Shown one piece after another: positions 32,284 to 37,152 of a stretch of DNA of 37,152 bases. The notes beneath the pieces are model-generated. The model had not been told where the DNA came from. It did not search any database and saw only the letters and a list, made by a program, of their open reading frames with translations. Both the position numbers and the translations under genes were made by a program. Origin of the DNA: Pseudomonadota bacterium (GTDB lineage Bacteria; Desulfobacterota; Desulfobulbia; Desulfobulbales; SURF-16); assembly GCA_018816555.1 (NCBI GenBank), contig JAHIVT010000030.1:1-37152 (forward strand). The letters run 5' to 3'. The number at the start of each line of letters is the position of its first letter. Position 1 is the first letter of the stretch.

Positions 32284-34476
32284 TCATACCCCCCCGGCAC
32301 TGCCGGTAACTATGGACAGATCAATCACTAACGGGCAATCAATGGTCATACTTTCCACAGCCATGATTGTTGCCAGTGCTATCTGCATCTGGCTTTCATA
32401 ATTCAGACAGGGAGTCCCTTTACGCAAGCCATTTATCCAGGCACTCAGCATGTCCTTTTGTCCTTTATCCTGCCCACGTAGCGTATGTTTACTGTTTTTT
32501 GTTTCTCCTTCAAAGAACCTGGCTTCTTTAAAATCATCAAGAACAGCTGAACGCCCCCCGCCAAAAATTTCTACATACTCTTTAGCCATGGCTTTAGAGC
32601 CATCAGCTGTATAAATAATATTAGCTATACTGCCATTCTCCATACACAAATTAATACACACATTGTCATTGAGCATGGGAGACTTATTTTTTTTTCTGCT
32701 GCTTGAAGTATACACCTTGACAGGCAAAGAACCGGTCAAAACTGCTGCCAGATCAATAAAATGACAGCCTTCACCAATGATACGCCCGCCACCGACAACC
32801 GGATCCTGAATCCAATGATCCTCCGGTATAAATCCGGCATTGATGCGAATATTGACCACCAGCGGGCCTTGAACGCCTGAGAAAAAATTTACCAATTCCT
32901 TTGTAAGCGGTGCAAAGCGGCGATTATAGCCGGTCATGAGCTGAGCGCCATTACTTTGTTGCCAGGCATCATGAATATCTCTAAGTTCATCCACCGTAAG
33001 CGCCAGAGGTTTTTCCACATACACATGCTTATTGGCTTGTAGTGCAGCGGCCACTGAACTTGCATGCGAATCATGGCGTGTCGTAATCATAACGACATCT
33101 GTATCATTGTTAAGCAGCTCTTGAAAGGTATCTGCACAAAAAGAAAAACCAAATTGTTTGGCTACTCCCTGGGCGGTTCTGCCACTTGCGGTAACCAGGC
33201 CCCGGAATTCAAGATTGGCCATATTTTTCAAGGATGGCAACAGACTGGCCGTGGCATAATTCCCAGCGCCAAAAAAAGAGATGCCGACTTTCTCGCGGTC
33301 GATCTTCCGGGGTGTAGTTTCAATTCGCCCGCCCTGTTGTTTTACAGCAGCCGTACTATCATCATATGTAAGAATAATTCCAAGGTACGGCTCTGTCTTT
33401 CTGCCTTCAATAAGGGCATATGCTTCAGGCGCCTGATCAATTGTAAAATGATGGGTAATCAAACTAATGATATCAAGCTTTCCTTCGGCAACCAGACCAA
33501 GAAAACTCTCCATATTACGTTGTTCTGTAAAGCGCACATAGCCAATGGGATAATCATTTCCCCCCTCTTCATAGAAAGGATCATACCGCCCCGGGCCATA
33601 AGATCGGGAAATAACCACGCTGATTTCCTTTTTGAAATAAGGCTCGCGCGGTATATCCATTCCCACTGCGCCAACAACCACAACACGCCCCTTTATGCGA
33701 GTTACTTCTCCACACAATTCAATTGGACCATTACTGGTGGTCCCGGCACAAACGATCACACCGTCAACTCCATGACCACCGGACAGATCCTTACAAAACC
33801 TGGCAGCATCATCGGAAGACCGGACGCCTTTAGCGCCATATTTTTCAGCCAGATCAACAAGACTGTCATCAAGATCTGTGCCTATCACCCGACAGCCATT
33901 TGCCCTTAACAACTGCACAGTAAGTTGTCCGATTAGACCAAGGCCCAAAACCATAAAGGTCTCACCCAGTAAAGGCTGAGCCAACCGTACTCCCTGCATG
34001 GCAATGGCCCCCATGGTAGCAAATGCCCCCTCTTCATTACTGACCCCATCCGGCACCTTAACAACAAGGTTACGGGGCACAGCAATAAGCTCGGCATGAT
34101 TGGCATAACCTGCCCCACCACAGGCCACAATATCGCCTGGAGAAATCCCTTCCACCAGGCCGCCAACAGCAATAACCTTACCTGCACAGCTGTATCCAAG
34201 CGGACTTGGTGAATCAAGCCGCGTCTGAACAGTCTGCCAGGTCTTGGCCAGACCTTCAGTCTGTACTTTTTTAATAACCTGCTTCACAAGATCAGGACGC
34301 GCCTTGGCCTTCTGCAGCAGGTTTTTTTTGCCCATATCAATCTTGGTCTTTTCTGTGCCGGCACTAATAACAGAGGCAAGATTTCTGACAAGGACAAATT
34401 TATCAGACAAAGTAGGAATAGGAACGTTATTGACTTCTATAATGCCTGTTTTTAAGGTCTGTGTGACTTGTTTCAC
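32284..34476 (-). CDS. Bi-domain oxidoreductase (MDR dehydrogenase + Gfo/Idh/MocA)
   Basis: A 730-residue fusion. Residues 1-370 form a medium-chain dehydrogenase (GYSCAGKVIAVGGLVEGISPGDIVACGGAGYANHAE; Rossmann motif VLGLGLIGQLTVQLLRANG), though the classical zinc-ligand segment (GHE) is not evident. Residues 390-730 form a Gfo/Idh/MocA oxidoreductase (VGISFFGAGNYATASLLP, YVEKPLALTVDEL with the catalytic EKP, GYNRRFAPL, GGRIIGEGCHFIDLAAVLTG). Such fusions are common in polysaccharide loci of environmental bacteria and probably modify nucleotide sugars. The GTG start at 34476 has GAGGA upstream, inside the end of the capK-like gene. It precedes the toroid-like gene by 33 bases. Confidence 0.9.
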   Translation of the reverse strand: MKQVTQTLKTGIIEVNNVPIPTLSDKFVLVRNLASVISAGTEKTKIDMGKKNLLQKAKARPDLVKQVIKKVQTEGLAKTWQTVQTRLDSPSPLGYSCAGKVIAVGGLVEGISPGDIVACGGAGYANHAELIAVPRNLVVKVPDGVSNEEGAFATMGAIAMQGVRLAQPLLGETFMVLGLGLIGQLTVQLLRANGCRVIGTDLDDSLVDLAEKYGAKGVRSSDDAARFCKDLSGGHGVDGVIVCAGTTSNGPIELCGEVTRIKGRVVVVGAVGMDIPREPYFKKEISVVISRSYGPGRYDPFYEEGGNDYPIGYVRFTEQRNMESFLGLVAEGKLDIISLITHHFTIDQAPEAYALIEGRKTEPYLGIILTYDDSTAAVKQQGGRIETTPRKIDREKVGISFFGAGNYATASLLPSLKNMANLEFRGLVTASGRTAQGVAKQFGFSFCADTFQELLNNDTDVVMITTRHDSHASSVAAALQANKHVYVEKPLALTVDELRDIHDAWQQSNGAQLMTGYNRRFAPLTKELVNFFSGVQGPLVVNIRINAGFIPEDHWIQDPVVGGGRIIGEGCHFIDLAAVLTGSLPVKVYTSSSRKKNKSPMLNDNVCINLCMENGSIANIIYTADGSKAMAKEYVEIFGGGRSAVLDDFKEARFFEGETKNSKHTLRGQDKGQKDMLSAWINGLRKGTPCLNYESQMQIALATIMAVESMTIDCPLVIDLSIVTGSAGGV

Positions 34477-34479
34477 CAG

Positions 34480-35793
34480 CTATTCCTCAATATTTTGAAC
34501 CAGTAATTTATATTTTCTGTTTTTTGCAAATTCCAATTCGGTTACTTCTTTGCAAATAAATTTCAGCTCATGCCCAACTTTTGCTTCAAGGTCGGATACT
34601 AAGCGATTAGCAATTTCTAAATTCCATGAATCAGCAGGGATAACTCTTATTTCGACGATTCCCTTCACATTTTGGACATATTGAAATCCATTTATATGCT
34701 TATATATATCATTATGAAGATTTAATGATGTGGTGGTAACATAATCGCCATTATTTTTAATTATCCTTTCTCCACTCCAACGTCCCCTAACATTTTTAAA
34801 AGTAAGCCCAATATGGCCACAGACCGGACATTCATTTCCAACAAATTCAGCGAAATCTCCAGTTTTATATCGGATAAACGGCATTTTTGTGTTTATGAAC
34901 CCTGTGCCGACTAACTCGCCAATCTCTCCAGGATTTCGTATCACATCACCGTGTTGATTCACAAGTTCAGCAAAACCATAAAATGGATTATGATGATAAT
35001 ACTCACATTTCCTTCCTTCCCCTGCGAGAATCAATTTTTCGCTATGCCCATACCAAGTATACATCCTCTTACCCAGTAAATTCTGAATTGTATCTTTCTG
35101 ATGTTTGTAAATTGTTTCACTTCCACACAAAAAGGATTTTAAATCAGGGAGAACCCTACCGCTCTGAAGTGCTCTGTGAGCGAGTTGGCAAGCTGCACTT
35201 GGGTAAGCATGGACATAGGGAATCTTATTAATGGCTATAAAATTAATTATATAATCCAAATATTCATCAGATAAGCAGAAATTATTAAACTGTATTTCCT
35301 TTAATAGGGAATTTCTTTTATATAATTTGTTCTCTAAATTATGATTCCTCAGGACAGCTCTGTATGATTTATGTAGATCAAAATCCACGTTAGACCAGTT
35401 AGAGGTCATCCAATACCACTCGAATCCTTTTCTCAGTTTATCAATATAAAAAACAAGAGGTTTACCCGAAGTGCCTCCTGTAGAAACTAAGTCGGCCTTA
35501 TTTGTAGTAATAATGAAGTCATTAAAATTGGAAACGATAGTTTCCTTTTGGATGAAAGGTAATGTTTCGATTCCCAGTTCAAAATTATATTCCCGGTAAT
35601 AAATAGTTTTGGTCGCGAGAGTAAAAATATCTTTTAAGATTTTCTCCTGGTAGGAACAGACATAATCCTTTTTATCTAAAACGCTTTCAAATGATTCAGA
35701 AATTCGTTTTGCATATCTGAAAGATTTAGAAAAAACCCAAGAGTCTGGTAGACTTCTGACAAGAGATCCAATAATATTTGCAGCTTGTAACAT
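34480..35793 (-). CDS. CapK/PaaK-like adenylate-forming enzyme
   Basis: A 437-residue member of the phenylacetate-CoA-ligase-like branch of adenylate-forming enzymes. VSTGGTSGKPLVFYI is the phosphate-binding loop, followed by YPSAACQLAHRAL, FLCGSETIYKHQKDTIQNLLG, MYTWYGHSEKLILAGEG and FIRYKTGDFAEFV. A zinc-like CPVCGH cluster follows the adenylation motif. CapK-type proteins with this fold occur in capsule loci; their substrate is not known. The frame opens with TTG 35799, but ATG 35793 forms TAATG with the upstream stop and is preferred. The gene is visibly AT-richer than those to its left. Confidence 0.85.
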   Translation of the reverse strand: MLQAANIIGSLVRSLPDSWVFSKSFRYAKRISESFESVLDKKDYVCSYQEKILKDIFTLATKTIYYREYNFELGIETLPFIQKETIVSNFNDFIITTNKADLVSTGGTSGKPLVFYIDKLRKGFEWYWMTSNWSNVDFDLHKSYRAVLRNHNLENKLYKRNSLLKEIQFNNFCLSDEYLDYIINFIAINKIPYVHAYPSAACQLAHRALQSGRVLPDLKSFLCGSETIYKHQKDTIQNLLGKRMYTWYGHSEKLILAGEGRKCEYYHHNPFYGFAELVNQHGDVIRNPGEIGELVGTGFINTKMPFIRYKTGDFAEFVGNECPVCGHIGLTFKNVRGRWSGERIIKNNGDYVTTTSLNLHNDIYKHINGFQYVQNVKGIVEIRVIPADSWNLEIANRLVSDLEAKVGHELKFICKEVTELEFAKNRKYKLLVQNIEE

Positions 35794-36920
35794 TAGCAAT
35801 CCTTACTGATTTCTCTCCGATCAGTTATGCAACTGAACACATTACACATATTCTCCTCAAAACGCTCAACCGTATATAATGACTTAAATTTTTTTCTCCC
35901 TTCCTCACCCATCTTCCTCCTGAGTTTTTCATCCGAAATTAACGTCTGTAGGGCATCAGCAAGTTCTTCAGGATTTTGCTGGTGAACTAACAATCCGGTT
36001 TTTCCGTTATCAACAATATCAGGAACCGCCCCTTCAAAGGTAGACACAACCGGTTTGCCACATTGCATGGCTTCCAATAAGACAAGGGGAAAAGCATCGT
36101 TGAGAGTAGGTAAACAAAAAATATCAGAAGTATTCAGCACATTATATTTATCAACCCCGTATTTTGGGCCAGGTACATAAACAGTATCCTCAAGTGTGAA
36201 TTCTTTGATTAATTTATTTAACTCTTCTCTATTTATAGAGCCATCATTACCAACAATATTTGCCCGAAAAGCAACATTACGCTCTCGTAGTATACATAAG
36301 CTATCAAGAAAGACGAGAATACCCTTAGAACGAACAAGATTAGACAAATAGAGGATATCTACTACGTCACTCTTATCTTTTATATTAATCTGCTGAGAAA
36401 TATTTGTAGATGCGATGCCGTTATTTACGACAAAAGGCGTGCCACTATAAACAGCATCAATATCTGAACCAAGAGAATCTGCCAGAACAATTACGAATGT
36501 ATTCCTGAAAGTAAATTTGTAGAGTTGTTTTTTGACCAAGCTTGACCCAGCCGCCTTTCTAATTCCCTTGCCGTGGAGATGATAAAGAATCTTAACCCCG
36601 AATAATTTCATAATGGAAACAAACAAAAGATCCCTGTAAAAGGCAAACCCCACAGGTGAGAGGGTGAAATAAACAAATTCATATTTTTCGGTTGCCAGTT
36701 CCTTGATCAGACGCAGAGCTATGCCGGCAGTTTTGACAAATTTACTAAACCGTAAAGCAGATATATCACTAACAGATGATGCAAATTGCAAAGATATACA
36801 TTCCATCATAAATTCTTTTTTTATTAATCGTGATTCCACAACTGTTTGATTCATCAAGGATGCCCCATGAACAGGGGGAGGTAATTGAATGAGGGCTAGG
36901 ATCTTTGGTTTTGAATTCAT
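35793..36920 (-). CDS. GT4-family glycosyltransferase
   Basis: A 375-residue GT-B glycosyltransferase. The N-terminal ALIQLPPPVHGASLMNQTVVES is the PPPVHG motif of a family often seen in EPS loci. YHLHGKGIRK, DILYLSNLVRSKGILVFLDSL and PTLNDAFPLVLLEAMQCGKPVVSTFEGAVPDIV (with the E-x7-E motif of GT4) mark the nucleotide-sugar site. It would add a sugar to the lipid-linked repeat unit; donor and acceptor are unknown. It overlaps the CapK-like gene by one base (TAATG). It shares the AT-rich composition of that gene. Confidence 0.9.
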   Translation of the reverse strand: MNSKPKILALIQLPPPVHGASLMNQTVVESRLIKKEFMMECISLQFASSVSDISALRFSKFVKTAGIALRLIKELATEKYEFVYFTLSPVGFAFYRDLLFVSIMKLFGVKILYHLHGKGIRKAAGSSLVKKQLYKFTFRNTFVIVLADSLGSDIDAVYSGTPFVVNNGIASTNISQQINIKDKSDVVDILYLSNLVRSKGILVFLDSLCILRERNVAFRANIVGNDGSINREELNKLIKEFTLEDTVYVPGPKYGVDKYNVLNTSDIFCLPTLNDAFPLVLLEAMQCGKPVVSTFEGAVPDIVDNGKTGLLVHQQNPEELADALQTLISDEKLRRKMGEEGRKKFKSLYTVERFEENMCNVFSCITDRREISKDC

Positions 36921-37152
36921 AATGTCATAACCATTCGAGTTGTAATTTCGTTTTTTCCCAACTTAAATTTTACCCAAAGCATTCTTTTTTTTATCAAAAA
37001 ACTGCCCGCATAACTTAAGTTTTCGCTTAATAAGCACATTTTAGTGCAATAGCCCAAAATTTTTCTAATGATTTCAAGGTGCCTATCGCACTGATTCGAC
37101 ACAAATGCCGAAATCCTGTAGGCACACGTTTTTCTCTCGCACCCTTGACAGC
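36921..37152. other. AT-rich right edge of the window
   Basis: No convincing gene is visible in these last 232 bases. A 61-residue minus-strand frame (36917-37102) overlaps the glycosyltransferase start by four bases, but it resembles no family. An imperfect inverted repeat GTGCCTA...TAGGCAC spans 37079-37125 with partially paired inner arms. The locus probably continues past the edge. Confidence 0.5.

Noticed and set aside
36917..37102. 61-codon minus-strand frame overlapping the GT4 start by four bases
   Set aside because: The overlap is operon-like, but the sequence shows no family features or ribosome site; it may simply be AT-rich noise.
37079..37125. Imperfect inverted repeat resembling an integron attC
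   Set aside because: The outer and inner arms pair, but the conserved core triplets of attC are absent, and there is no integrase or cassette.

Overview
The window most likely comes from a Gram-negative, sulfur-metabolising member of the Desulfobacterota (Desulfobulbales-like). This is an inference from three things: an exosortase-type exopolysaccharide locus with an exosortase fused to an EpsI domain, a Sat/CysC-type fusion gene, and sigma-54 regulation of the GlrK/QseG/GlrR type. I see no rRNA, tRNA, CRISPR array, transposase or phage gene. I call 28 protein-coding genes and one gene remnant.

Layout. (1) 228-5599, plus strand: a small ArsR-family repressor, then an RND/MMPL transporter, a LolA-like periplasmic protein and an outer-membrane barrel. 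These look like an envelope lipid or hydrophobe export cassette. A DUF2892 membrane protein follows. (2) 5747-7942, minus strand: bioH-like, bioC and bioD, overlapping biotin genes. (3) 8046-16245, minus strand: the core polysaccharide secretion block of exosortase loci, namely a TPR lipoprotein (PrsT type), Wza-like export protein, outer-membrane barrel, Wzz/GumC chain-length protein, BY-type tyrosine kinase and ExeA-like ATPase. (4) 16610-19915, plus strand: a GlrK-like sensor kinase, a QseG-like lipoprotein and a GlrR-like sigma-54 activator, in overlapping frames. (5) 20087-21784: an ATP-sulfurylase/APS-kinase fusion whose sulfurylase half has lost key motifs while the kinase half is intact. 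(6) 21785-24260: a regulatory region with a clear -24/-12 promoter, TGTC-N10-GACA-type upstream sites and a 5' stem-loop. It drives a 709-residue secreted protein with FnIII, thrombospondin-3 and LamG modules. An in-frame remnant of its last domain lies just past its stop codon. (7) 24478-36920, minus strand: initiating sugar-phosphate transferase, exosortase-EpsI fusion, a DUF4143 ATPase that looks inserted, WecG/TagA-type glycosyltransferase, UDP-GlcNAc 2-epimerase, an alpha/alpha-toroid-like protein, a fused dehydrogenase/Gfo-Idh oxidoreductase, a CapK/PaaK-like protein and a family-4 glycosyltransferase. The last two are visibly AT-richer than the rest.

How it fits together. Blocks 3 and 7 would build, polymerise and export a polysaccharide, and XrtD-like exosortase would process sorted proteins. 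The GlrKR-like pair plausibly switches on the secreted modular protein through the sigma-54 promoter at 22039. The most interesting points are this activator/promoter/UAS pairing, the apparently dead sulfurylase domain on a live APS kinase, the post-stop domain copy, and the AAGTGCC/AAGTACT repeat arrays that bracket the 12-20 kb block. No flippase, polymerase or VPLPA/PEP-CTERM substrate is visible; these may lie outside the window.
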